Positions 12,417 through 24,384 of a DNA stretch of 64,000 nucleotides are shown here, in pieces. Each line of letters begins with the position of its first letter. Position 1 is the stretch's first letter. The notes below the pieces were generated by a model that was not told where the DNA came from, searched no databases, and saw only the letters and a program-made list of their open reading frames with translations. The stretch comes from Blastomyces gilchristii SLH14081 (Eukaryota > Ascomycota > Eurotiomycetes > Onygenales > Ajellomycetaceae): the NCBI RefSeq assembly GCF_000003855.2, contig NW_003101676.1:2986796-3050795 (forward strand). The letters run 5' to 3'. The position numbers and the translations under genes are program-made.

Positions 12417-14999
12417 GTTCCGTCCGCACTAGGAGTCAACGGTGTGCTCCACTGGAGCTTCGCTGGGCAGTGTGTTTCATTCGAGGTTATATGGTTTCGC
12501 AAGTTGATGGGTGATGACGCATGGTCGCCTTCGCTTCGTGAAATAATCCTTCTTATTGTAGGCGGGTGGAGGTAGGGCCAGCTAACTTCCACAGAGATTG
12601 AGGTGATTGGTGTGAGTTATTATTCAATAATGACAGAAAGGACTGTAACTACATACCAGTAACTGCAGTAAAATCTTTAGCAATAGTAAATGTGGTCTTC
12701 GGAGCTTGGTTGTAGTTGTTGACTATGTGATATTATTATTAAGCTATTTAGCAGGTGGAGCTTGTGCTGTTTCTGCCGATGACGCTGTTGGTCCTCTGGG
12801 AAACCGCCGAGCATCGCATCTTTATTCTTTGTTCCGGCAATCATCGCTGCTTTTCGATTCCATTAACAAGTTAACAACCAGCCTATCCACTTCACCCTCA
12901 TTGGCAGGTCGTGACGCTGTATATTATTTAACTAATGAAATACATTCTAAATTTAGCCATTTTATGCTCTACATAGTACTGTACATACACCGGGCCATGT
13001 GGGACTCCCGTTGAAGCGATCTTTGATTATTCTGATATAAAATCAAGTTTGTAGTTCGGAGTATTGACGGACTCTCATTCTCAGAGTACAAGAGCAGATG
13101 TGTCTATCCTTCTCCTAGCTTGTTCTAGAAAAGGTCTGGAGTTCTATCGGATTCCCAGGTCGATACTACCATTCTTGGAGTGGGTGCTTGAAAAATGGCT
13201 TCAATGAGCCTGTTAGGTATTTCTTCAGGATTTCTTGATTAGGTCCGAATTTTAGGTGGGAAGCTCAAGCCAGCCCAAGTCAGTGACAAAGTATCGCTTG
13301 GACCGTTTGTGTCATGGCCCTCAAGGGGCCAGCGCGAAAAGGCGGGAGAGCGGGCGGAAGGGAGGCAAGGAGGCAAGGGAATAAACCTGCTTTTGAACTC
13401 CGTTTGGCTTGAGCACAGGATCGATCACTAAAAAATAACTCGATTGTTTGGACCCTGCCATGCCAGAAGCAATCGATGCTAACTTAACAGTGCTAGGGTT
13501 AGTTAAATAGCTAGCGAGCACGCTTGTTACAACCAGCCAGCTGACTGTTGCTCTGACCCGACCCGTGAGCAAAGAGCGTCAGTCAGGAGGGCGAACGATG
13601 GCAATTCGTATTAAATAACTATCCTTCCAAGTTAGGGCAATATTAACGAGGCCTCCTGCAAGCAGTCTTGCTCCTGTTTTGTAGAGATTGAATTGGCCCC
13701 ATTATTCCATCGCAACATATGGGATGTTTGTGCAGTTTCTCTCACTTTCGAAAGCAACACATAAATAATTCGAACAAAGCAATGTTGCCGATATGTGCAA
13801 CGGATCCCAGTCCAGAACAAGGTTGTGAAACGCGCCAGCGGGCTCGGAGAGAAGCCTTGTCTCCCCCGCCCTCCACAAGAGCTTTTAGGATTCCCCTCGA
13901 GAGGAAGTCTAGGGCCCGAGCACTTATCTAGTCTCGTTTGCAGCGTGAGACTCCAGCTCTCCAGCTTCTTCCAGGCTGCGCAACACGGCAACCGAAGCAG
14001 CGAAGTTTTCCATTTCCTTGGCGGGGGACGTTTTCAAAGATTTCGATCTCAGACAGCAGTGAGAGGGCGCATACGCGGCCGATGAGCAATAATGTTGTAG
14101 TTGTTGGTATTATTAGTTCCTGCATGCTTGGGTAAAGAGGTTGATGTAGATAGCATTGAACAGCGAATAATAAACCCGTTTGGCCGCGTGTAGTTACTGA
14201 TTTAGATATCTTAAATCGACAAGCAATGCGTATCATTTTGGATTGATATCGAAGTCTACGCTACGTCTTCTGTCGTCTCCGCGATCATAAATCATAAATA
14301 ATATAATAATAAATAAATATATAAATATATAAATATATAAATAATAATAATAATAATGTGCATAAAAAGATTACAAAGCAGCCGCAGTGCGGACCCTGAA
14401 AATGACTAAGCCCGCGCGAAGGGTCTTGGCACGCCGCCACTGCCCGCAAAAGAGGCTTACCTAAGCCTCCCGCGGGGGTTGGCGGCACTCGCTCCGGCAC
14501 TAGCGCGTGCTAGGGAACATTTGGGGAACAAAAGTAAACCATCTTATTTATTGTATTTGTTCTTGAGTGCTTGTACTATCCCATCTCTCCCTAACGTAAA
14601 AAGACTCTATTGCATCTCATCTCTGCTCCCGATACAGAGCAGCGTTTGTTTTGCTCTTGATGTTGCTGCTTGCTCCCTCCCTCTCTCCCTAGCCAGCCTG
14701 CTCCCAACTGACAAGGCCCCCCACTCCCTGGTGTAAAATCCGCACCTCCCGCGTCTCCCGCAGCAGGGGCCTAGATCAGTCCAGCCAAGCGCCAGCAAGT
14801 CAACTCGAACCTCGAGGCCTGAAAACTCTCTCGCAACACTCTGGAGTTTGGCAGGCTGCAGGCTGGCATCGACGCTGTGGTGGATCCCGTGTCTGGAGAT
14901 TCCAAATAATAAAATAATAGTCATAAAACCCCAGCTTCAGAACTCTCCCTCTTCCATTTCAACCTTCAAAGTGCACCACATAACACTACTTCTGGCGCC
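12417..14999. other. Long intergenic region between divergent genes
   Basis: A 2.6-kb gap between the glycosyltransferase-like gene (minus) and MLH1 (plus). It should contain both promoters. A simple AT tract (AAT/TATA-type) occupies about 14286-14358, and short GGAGGCAA-type direct repeats are near 13355-13380. Open frames here are short, with no recognisable content. No gene claimed. Confidence 0.5.
14286..14358. repeat. AT-rich microsatellite
   Basis: Imperfect run of AAAT, TATA and AAT units. No other structure seen. Confidence 0.7.
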
Positions 15000-17797
15000 A
15001 TGGCCGACGATGATATGGATGTAGACGTTCCTGATCAGCGAGGTACCAAACGGACTGCCGCTGATGCTGGGCTTCCCTCCCACCCATCCAGGAAAATTCA
15101 GGTATGTTTTGTATCTGAACGTGCAACCACCTACCCACGTGATATTAATTTACATCATTCTAGCTACTGGCCATATGTATATGTACTGACTGTGACCCCG
15201 AAAAAGGCCCTTGATCCAGATGTGGTCAACAAGATTGCTGCTGGGGAGATCATCGTGGCTCCGATGCATGCGCTGAAAGAACTGATTGAAAATTCAGTCG
15301 ACGCGGGGGCCACCTCGGTGGAAATCCTGGTCAAAGACGGCGGTTTGAAACTCCTCCAGATCACGGATAATGGTCATGGAATCGATGTATGTCATTTTCA
15401 CAAAATCACTATCTTGGTCTCTGTTTCGTGCGTGAACCTTCTTGTTTGAAAAATGATTGAACCTAACGAACTCCCTGCTTCTCCGCAGTGTGATGATTTG
15501 GGAATCCTGTGTGAGAGATTCACAACTTCCAAGCTCAAAGCGTTTGAAGACCTGTCGTCTATAGGCACCTATGGCTTCCGTGGCGAGGCTCTGGCGAGCA
15601 TTAGCCACATAGCTCATCTCACGGTTACTACCAAGACCGCTGGCTCTAGCTGTGCCTGGAAAGCTCACTACAGCGACGGAAAATTAGTTCCCGCAAAACC
15701 AGGCCAAACCGCAGAACCCAAGCCAACCGCTGGCCGAGGCGGGACCCAGATCACCGTAAGTTTGATAGCTCAGTGTTTGCTTTTTCTTGAGTGCCTCTTA
15801 ACTTACCCGCTATCTAGGTTGAGGATCTGTTTTACAACGTCCCTACACGGCGTCGAGCTTTTCGATCTTCAAGCGAGGAATACGCAAAAATCCTTGACGT
15901 CGTTGGTCGTTATGCCGTACATTGCTCTGGGGTTGCCTTCTCGTGTAAGAAGCATGGAGATTCTGGAGTCAGCATATCCACATCAATGAACTCCACCACA
16001 GTTGATCGAATTCGCCAAATCCACGGTAGTGCTGTTGCCAGCGAGCTTGTCAACTTCAGTGTCGAAGACCCAAGGCTCGGATTCCGTGCTTCAGGTTGGG
16101 CTAGCAACGCAAACTACCATGCCAAACGGACCACTATTCTCTTGTTCATTAACCACCGCTCCGTGGAATCTACTGCGGTACGACGGGCAATAGAGCAGGC
16201 ATATTCCAACTTTCTGCCGAAGGGAGGTCACCCCTTTGCCTATCTCGATTTAGAAATAGAGCCGCAGCGAGTCGATGTGAATGTTCACCCAACGAAAAGG
16301 GAGGTTAATTTCCTCAATGAAGACGAGATCATTGCATCCATATGCACGGCGATCCAACAAAAGCTGGCAACAGTCGATTCTAGCCGAACTTTTATGGTAC
16401 AAACGCTGCTACCAGCTGGACGAACTCGGAGTGATGCAATGAACCCCAACGCAGAGTCTCCATATAACGATAAACAACCAACACCCCGAACTTTATCTGG
16501 CACAAAACGTCCTTACGAAAACAATCTTGTTCGAACAGATGCGAGCATGCGCAAAATTACCTCCATGTTGCCACCCGCGACCTCATCACAAACAAGGCCG
16601 ATTCTTAACGGCAATTCCCAACCCCAACCGCTTGAAGAAGACGGTCTCCGCTACGAAAGCACCGGTCGTGAACCCACTCGGATACGGCTCACGTCTGTGA
16701 AAAACCTTCGCGCGGCTGTACGATCTGCCATGCACAATAACCTTACAGAACTCTTCGCATCCCTAACCTACGTCGGGCTCGTGGACGAACGGCGTCGAAT
16801 TGCAGCGATACAATCAGGCGTGAAGCTCTTCCTAGTCGACTACGGGATGATGAGCAATGAATTCTTCTACCAAATAGGCCTTACCGACTTTGGCAATTTC
16901 GGTAAAATAAACCTCGAATCCTCCCCACGGCTCGTCGACCTGCTCTCCCTCGCTGCCGCGACAGAGCGTGATGAATACCGTCGTCAGCACGTTGCCGCAT
17001 CAACAGCCAGGGAGCAAACATCGGCCGACGCTGCATCACCAACAGTATCAGCGGAAATCGAAGCCGTCGACTTTGACAGAATAGTCAGCACAATAGCAAC
17101 CCAACTCATCGAGCGCCGTGAAATGCTTGAAGAGTACTTTTCGCTCTCCATCTCTGAAGACGGCAACCTCCTCTCCATCCCCCTCCTGCTAAAGGGCTAT
17201 ATGCCATCTCTAGCCAAACTACCCCGCTTCCTCCTCCGCCTAGGCCCATATGTCGACTGGACAGACGAAGAAGCCTGTTTTCGCACGTTCCTCCGCGAAC
17301 TCGCCGCCTTCTACACACCGGAACAATTACCCATTGCCCCACTTGCTGTCCCCAGCAGTAACGACAACAACAACAGCAGCAGCAACATGAACAATTCCGC
17401 ATCCACTTCCATAACAAGACCCATCCCACACAACGGTGAGACAGAAACAGCGACGGGAAAGACAACAATAAACACCTCCCAAAGTACACCACCGCCCAGC
17501 GATCCCCACGACACCGCTCCCACGACCAGCAGCGACACCGCAACACGAACAAATACCACTACCGACGATGCCACCGACGTCCACACTACCAACAACCAAA
17601 AAGACCCCCCCAAACACCCACACTCCCAACGTGAAGACGAATCAATCGTCCGGCGCCGTGCACAACTCTCCTGGACTCTGGAGCATGTGCTCTTCCCTTC
17701 TCTGCGCGCGCGGCTTGTCGCGACGAATGATCTCGTCAGGGGCGTGGTGGAGGTGGCGGATCTGAAGGGGTTGTATCGGGTTTTTGAACGGTGTTGA
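15000..17797 (+). CDS. MLH1: DNA mismatch repair protein MLH1
   Basis: MutL homolog; the shared subunit of the MutL-alpha, -beta and -gamma heterodimers in mismatch repair and meiotic crossover. Exons 15000-15101, 15207-15386, 15489-15755 and 15818-17797; all three introns are phase 0 with consensus ends. The product is 842 aa. GHKL ATPase motifs: [12 protein letters not shown] with Asn at about 63, DNGHGID near 88-94, and [12 protein letters not shown] near 123-134. The C-terminus [10 protein letters not shown] is the conserved MLH1 ending, which contributes to the Pms1 endonuclease site. An Asn/Ser/Thr/His-rich low-complexity segment of about 94 residues (about 694-787) interrupts the C-terminal domain just before this last conserved block. 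The start is supported by frame and by a typical acidic N-terminal extension. Confidence 0.95.
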
Positions 17798-18248
17798 TTG
17801 TGGCGGTGGTGGCGGTGATGGTGGTGAGATGATTACACTCCCCCCAATACCCGCGAGGATATATATAATGCATATATAAAACAAAACTATGCATTTACTT
17901 ATACGAGAGAAGCAAAGAGTTCTTCTCCTTTCTTCTTGCCTTTCTACCTACTCTCTTTCCCCCTTCTTCCATATTCTACATTTAAACCCTCTGAACACTT
18001 TTTTTTTGTCTTTTATTTTTCTTTATTTTTCTTTATTTTATTTTTTATTTTTATTTTTATTTATTTTCTTCTTTTTTTCTTCCTTTAAATCCTGTATGTT
18101 GTAACTAGAAGTAGCTAATCTATTTACCATCACTGCTAACTAGTAGTTGCTAATAATACCGTTATCCTTCAGCTGTTGAACTTGTATTATATCTTCTTAA
18201 GCTGCATACGTGGGATGGATCCCACCCCACGTACGTTCTAGATTCCAC

Positions 18249-18338
18249 GAAAAAAAGAAAAAGAAAAAAAAGAAAAAGAAAAAAAAGAAAAAGAAAAAAA
18301 AGAAAAAGAAAAAAAGAAAGAAAAAAAGAAAGAAAAAG
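18249..18338. repeat. A/G minisatellite with about 15-nt unit
   Basis: Purine-only tandem repeat of alternating A5-G and A8-G blocks for about four units, degenerating into AAAG repeats. A pure polypurine strand of 90 nt could adopt unusual DNA structure; function unknown. Confidence 0.75.
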
Positions 18339-18867
18339 GCGAAAGGTAGTTAAGCAATATGTCTGATCTAGCCGCTCTGAGTTATGTCTCCGTGTCATGT
18401 CAAAACCTGCTTCATCTACAGATTTAACTCTTTCGGTTTTTCGCATCTTATATACCCTCATGGCACGAAAGATTTTTTTTCATCAACCAGCACCAGCGAT
18501 TAAATTCTTACAATAGTTGAATCGGTATGGTATGCTCCTGATCTCACCTACGGAGTTACTTCAAGCCAAATTAGGTTAGTTACGAAAAACATGAAGACAA
18601 GAAAAAATATATAAGAAATAAATCTTCAATTTGTGTATTTTTCAATCGGTTAATCAATCAATCTTAACTAATCCCAATCTCAACTTTATCAGTTTATAAA
18701 GTTACTTTAGCCTTACAAGGAAGAAAGAAGTGAAAAAAAGAAGAACAAAGAAATTACTACCCATCAAAACAAAAAAAGGAAAGAGGACAAATTAAAAAAA
18801 AGTAAGAGAAATAAAATGAAAACCATAATCTCAATCTTCAGAAATAGGAAAGGTTTTTCAGATCAAA

Positions 18868-18870
<3 letters not shown>

Positions 18871-18900
<30 letters not shown>
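18871..18900. repeat. Poly-A homopolymer (30 nt)
   Basis: Uninterrupted A run. No target duplication or upstream coding relic seen that would make it the tail of a retroposed copy. Confidence 0.8.
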
Positions 18901-18902
<2 letters not shown>

Positions 18903-19845
18903 GGTAAAATGGATTTTAGGACACCGGACCCTAAACTTTCACCAGGTCCCGCGCCAACGCCGCAACTTTTCTGGTAGAAAAGCAAAAGGGATACAAGCAA
19001 CAAAACAAGCAAAAAAAAACTAGAAGGGATTAATTTGCATCCCCCATCAGCATGACTGTCGCTCATGCATATTCGGCGTTCGGCGTGGTCATGGGCAGGT
19101 TTTATAAAAGGTGAAATTAGAAAAGGTGTCGGAGAAAGCGGATGAATGGGAAACAAGAGAGAAAAGCGGAAAGTCTGTGAGAATAGAAGATGGAATTTGA
19201 AGGAAATAAATAAATAAAAGATCATCGTATCAAGTAAGATGTTGTAGAGCTAGAAGACATAGTAGCATAGAGGAGGAGAGTTAAAAGAGATATAAAGGAA
19301 AAGGAAAAGAACAGAAATATATGAAGTTAAGATAAAATAGAGAAAAAAACTAAATAAAAACTAAATAATTGAAGAAGAGTAAATTGGGATTGGTACAAAC
19401 CAAACCATCATTAGGAATGAGAAAGTCCTTCCTCAGCAAGAAGAAAAAAAAGAGAAGAAGGGTAGGAAATTAAAAAACCAGATAAACCCTGAAGGGAAAA
19501 TGAAAAACATGAAAATGGTGCGCGAGAGGGAAATAAAGCAAGCAAAAGCAAATTCATCATCGAGGTCGCTAAGTGGTATTCGTGTCACATCGCATGGTAA
19601 GTAGAAATATCATGAGAAAAAGGGTAAGTTAGAGCACGAGTCGTAAAAAGGAAAAGTAAGGGGTGGCCCGTGGGCAGTTTTTAAATGTGGTTTCTCGATC
19701 AGATCGTTAAAATAAAAGTGATACGACAAAAACTCCTTCATGTATAGATCCGTGCGTACGTGTATCATGAATCAGTGAGGGAAATTCAATGTCATATCGA
19801 CAAATGGATAGAACTTGTTCGGGCGCTGCGGTTATTCGAAATTTA

Positions 19846-22338
19846 TTATTGTTGTTTCGAATATGGTTTGTTCATGAGAGCTATTTCGCGCGCGATGGTT
19901 ACCCAGTCAAGATCTCTGCGGATTGGCTCGTGGCGTTTCTGCCGGAGGAGTTCGTCCCATTTGAGGAGCTCGTAGCTAGAGGGAGAGTAATATTAGTATT
20001 ATAAGTTTAGTAGAGTGGTTGAATGGTGGCGGATTAATGGATGGGAGGGTGGAAATGTAGTACTAACACAAATCGGAGGTGCGGTTGGATGATGACGTTC
20101 AAACGCCTAGCACGAACGAAGCAGCTATTTTCGGAGAGTTAGTTGAGATCTATCCGCCGCAGAGTTACTCTACTGGGAAGAAGGCAGGTGGTGGTTACAT
20201 ACTATGCCCTAGGAAACGATAACCCCTCACACGCCATCACCTCAGCAATGCAGATGGTGGCAGATCTAGACACGCCAACGCGACAATGCACCAAAGTCGC
20301 CGTACAGTCCTTTTTCCCTTTCTCTAAATAAATTCACAAAATGTATTAGCGGCACAAATGTGCAGAAATAAAAAGGGGTCAGGGGAGGGAAGACAAATGA
20401 AATCCCGTAATCTTTCTATCAGCATCGACTCAACTCACCAATAAACTTTAGACAACGGTCAAATTGCTGTGTCAACGGATCTATGCCATTATCTTGTACT
20501 TCGTTTATCATCATCAAACTTTCCGGCCCCCATTTCTCGATCTCTGACGGCGGCCATGAGACGGATTCTCCAATGCTAAGTATCCGTCTAATGCCCAAGG
20601 CGCGGAGGAGCTCTGGGTTGTTAGCATGCGTTAAATTTCCCAGATACATGTACGGTAGAATGCGACTGGGTAATGACCCATCCATTCGTGAGAGCCAAGC
20701 TGGTTCGAGGCTGTTTGTGATGCTGCGATTACGGGCGGCGGGGCTTTCAAGCAATAGCCTTTGTTGAATGCTAGTTAGGAATGTGACGTCTGAGGGATAG
20801 GCAAAGAAATTCCGCTGCTTCTCGCAGTGCAGTCTTAACCACGCCTCATGCACAGGGGCTCCCTCAGCAAACATGAAGTAGGCAATAGCTAGTAGCGAGC
20901 TTTCGGTGTACCCGTCTCCGCAGTGGATTAGAACCTTGCGAGGTTTTGCAGTGAGCTCCACCATTGGAATATCGCCGTCTGAATCAATTGGTTGTTCAAG
21001 CCGCTCAGGGTGGGTAATATGATATATCCATCTACAAGTATCAATGAGGTCGAAAACCTCTATCTGGTTGAATGAGGCTAGAACGCTCCCCGACGACGGG
21101 AATTCCAATCTCTGTGGTCCATCATCCATTTGTCTTGATATTTTTGAGAGATATCGAATATTAGGAATATTTGCAACATCGTGAGTTTCGATGAAAACAT
21201 CAAATCCTAGGTCTTCAAAGGGGCGTTCGTTGATATCTGGTGTAGGGCCCTGCCAAACGTTTGTTGTTATCTCCGAGGCTTCGGCCATTTTACACATTTC
21301 CAACCGTTCCCAATGAACTAATCTACATGTTAGCAAAATCTAAGCTGCCTTTGGCAGGAAAAATATGAATTCCAGTGCTTACAGAAATCCATGACTCGGC
21401 CAGTAAGTTGCCCTTGGCAGTTTACAGCAATCAATTCAGGGTGTCTCTCCTCTACCTCATTGAAAGAACCTACAATTCCTATTAATATTCCGCACACCTT
21501 TTCTTTTCTTTTCACTTTTTTTACAAAAAGTGGAGATGAGGACGGAAAAGATGAACTCACTCTGGAGAATAAACGTATTAAACAAGGAATTCTCCTGTCC
21601 CGGATCAAATCTTCTTCTCCATTCCTTCTGTGCTCTAGCAATTCCGTCAGCAAGCTCGAGAAGATCGCTCCCATTGGCACCATCTTCACCATATACAATG
21701 ATATCCGATAATGGCGCTAATTTCGCCGTTTGTATATGGAAATTGCGCACGGAAAAGCCTTCTGGGGGATCCGCATCAATGAACGTAGTGCCAGACTGGG
21801 AGAGGATCTCTTCTGGTGCAATAGCCCCCTTAATCCTTGACCTAGACAGATCCCCGCCAGCTTTAACAATTGCTATGGATCGCAAACATCGCGGTATGCG
21901 TCTAAGTGACCTCCTTCTTGAAACAAAGAAGCCTAGCTGGATATGATTGTCCGGATGCAGGCCGTGTAGCCAGGGAAAGACTTGTTTGGGGTCTGGCAGA
22001 GGGCGAGAGGCCAGCTCATCTAATGCATGGGCCAATGTATCTGCATCTATCGAATATACTGGAGGATTGTCGCACAGCTTGGGGAAATGATTTGGGGGGT
22101 ATAGGACACAATTGCCTTGGAGGGGAGTGGAATGTTTGAGGGTTGGCGAGGCTGGTGGGGTTGTGGGTATCTTTGAGCTAGCCGGAGCGGGCCCTGGAGG
22201 GCAGACGGGGAGATGTTTGTTGGGGACTGGGGCTTGACTATGGGTAGAGTTGGCACTGAGGCTCAGAGCTGAGGTGATCGGGGGTGGAGATGAGGAATGT
22301 CGCACTGGCTGCTGTTGTACAACGACTGTAGCCATCAT
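19846..22338 (-). CDS. PPS1: PPS1-type dual-specificity protein phosphatase
   Basis: Pps1 is a dual-specificity phosphatase linked to S-phase control in yeast. Six exons: 22338-21561, 21469-21383, 21317-20439, 20323-20203, 20124-20068 and 19975-19846. All introns (91, 65, 115, 78 and 92 nt) are GT..AG and all junctions keep frame; product 683 aa. Residues 1-85 are Pro/Ser-rich and disordered. The active-site block is in exon 4, TLVHCRVGVSRSAT, with Cys at about 595 and Arg at about 601. The last two short exons give CFVRARRLNVIIQPHLRFV and YELLKWDELL, the normal C-terminal helices. An earlier phosphatase-like block (VLIHCGDGYTES, Cys about 421) has Glu where the catalytic Arg should be. Two in-frame ATGs start the gene; I took the first. 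The acceptor of exon 3 (ATTAG at 21318) was chosen because the nearer TAG would create a stop. Confidence 0.88.
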
Positions 22339-24384
22339 GGCGCGGGAACTTTAGAAGAGGGGGATTCTGTTCGTTGTCGTAGTGGTAATTGTTGTCGTCG
22401 ATTGACGGAGGAGTGGTATTCGGGCGGTCTGAAATTTGTCCGTGTCGACAGAGGGAGTGGGCGAAGTGCGCGATATGACGATTACATCGTCTGCAAACTT
22501 GCCCTCGATATGATAGTTTCCTCTTTTGAACGCACCGTATGTAGTAAACTAGGGAGAAACCAAGACGCGACGGGGCGATTCCTTTTCCTTATCCAACGAG
22601 CGAGAAATAAGGGTTAGGAGATTTGAAGCTAGAACGAGTTCATATGTAGATCCGTCTGTTCCTGTAATATATGTGTGTAGTTAGAAGTGCGATGTTCGGT
22701 ATTGCCGGATGAGATTGAGATAGAAAGAAATCCCCACTGACAAAGTAGCCAGAGAGGCGTACCAAGCACTATTACAATTGCCAAGTTGAATTGGACCTGA
22801 AGAAGACAAGGCAGGGGATTAAGGTAAAGAGGGCATTCAGCAATCTGAAAGTTATCTGTACAGCCCAAGGACGAAGAGTTCCAACGAGGTGGCAGACCAA
22901 CAATACCAGATAAGATAGATAGGTAGATAGATAGATAGATAGATAGCTAGATAGATAGATGCCTTAGGAGGAGGATGGCGAAGAGAGTGAGAATGGAGAA
23001 GTAGGGAGAGGCGTAAGACACAAACAGATCAGACAGGGATAGATGACGTCGAACATAGGAGAGAGGCGGCGGGGCGACGATGGGGGGATGGGCGGGATGA
23101 AGAGAAGCGGAGCATGAAAGGAGAGGAGGAGAGGAGACGAGAAGGAGACGAGAAGGAGGTTGATAGAAAACTGGGGCCGTGGAGGTGGGAGATGGCGCTG
23201 GGTTACCGAGTCCGTACCAGAGTTACACGCCCAGCACTCCCCATAAACCACCGCTTTGTATACCTTCTCATACCATAAATACAATACCAGAACCCTCATT
23301 GATCTTCCCACCCCGCGTCCGGGGGATCTGCCCCCCCATCGATCCCCGCCGCCCAAGGACCGTGACGGGGCCCTGTTTGCGCCCTTGTTTGGGCCTTGCT
23401 TGGGCCTTGAACTCTTGGAGGCCTTGGGCCACTCCCCGGCACCAACGCCATCAAGTTAGTGGCCTTTTAGTGGCCCGTCGCCAATCAGTGGCAATCAACT
23501 CCCCGGAGTCCCCACGGCCAGAGCCGAGACCCAAGCTAACTATTAATGAACAGCGAACCTTTGCAGGCTTTTGCACCCGCAGACAACCAATCGAACAACC
23601 AAACGATCTTGGGTCTTATCACCACCGGCGGCCCCCCCGGCAATTGGCCAATCCAACGGCCCTAATGGGGGCTAAACAGTCGAACCCCAAGCTTGGAAAA
23701 CCCACGTCCCCAGAGGAGGTTTTCTTATTCGTTGTTGTTTTTCCTGATTTGGTAGAAATCTGCTGCTTCCGCGAGTTTACCCACCCGTTGACAGCAGTCA
23801 CTCATCACAGTGATGACAGCCTTTACAGGGAGGAGCCAAAGGGTGTGGTGGGTGGGGTGAGGGAATCAACCTGAGTTTTGAGGGTTCAAGATGTTCGTTC
23901 GCTCTGCATCCTAGCGTCAGCCATCGATGGGTTGGGGGAACTTGGGGATGCACCAGTGAAGTTGTCAGCCAGCCCTCCCTGTATGCAACATAGTGTCAAA
24001 CCTGGTTGTGCTGGATGCCAGTAGGTATGTACTGTACATACATGTAGGAACAAGGGTGAACTGCTGCTCTGATGCCTTCGTTTTTCAGAGTCCAATGAAT
24101 GTGCGATGTGCTTGAGCACTTCGATATTTAGAAAATCCCGTATAGGTATAGATATATTCACCATGATGTGCGTAGTGCTTTTCAGGCAGTTAGTTAATAG
24201 TTAATCTGAACTTTTGTCTCACCTTGCTCTTATATATTCTAATTCTAATTCTATTGAACTATATCCATGTGTTTTCAGGACATACAGTCTGCCCTCCCGA
24301 TTAAATATATATAAATATATATATATATATCATATCCAACCTGAGTATCACCATCTTGGGTTATACACCACGAGCTGGCGCTGG
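22339..24384. other. Intergenic region upstream of PPS1
   Basis: PPS1 promoter side and 3' side of the ACC deaminase pseudogene. Contains a GATA microsatellite (22912-22960) and a GC-rich part (23050-23700) with one long but unconvincing frame. No gene claimed. Confidence 0.5.
22912..22960. repeat. GATA tetranucleotide microsatellite
   Basis: About twelve TAGA/GATA units with two interruptions. Because GATA is the core site of fungal GATA factors, the array could bind them, but it is most simply a microsatellite. Confidence 0.85.

Larger units (their letters stand above)
17798..19845. other. Intergenic, simple-sequence-rich region between convergent MLH1 and PPS1
   Basis: Both flanking genes end here. 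It contains a T-rich tract (about 17999-18083), an A/G repeat (18249-18338), a 30-A run (18871-18900) and many further A-rich stretches to about 19560. There are no recognisable coding frames. Confidence 0.55.

Noticed and set aside
19760..20004. Plus-strand frames with good codon use (e.g. GYPVKISADWLVAFLPEE)
   Set aside because: They are antisense to the last exon of PPS1, whose splice signals and conserved C-terminus explain the sequence on the minus strand.
23179..23874. 231-codon open frame on the plus strand
   Set aside because: GC-rich, Pro/Arg/Ser-heavy composition, no domain, no promoter signal, overlaps open frames on the other strand; most likely chance.
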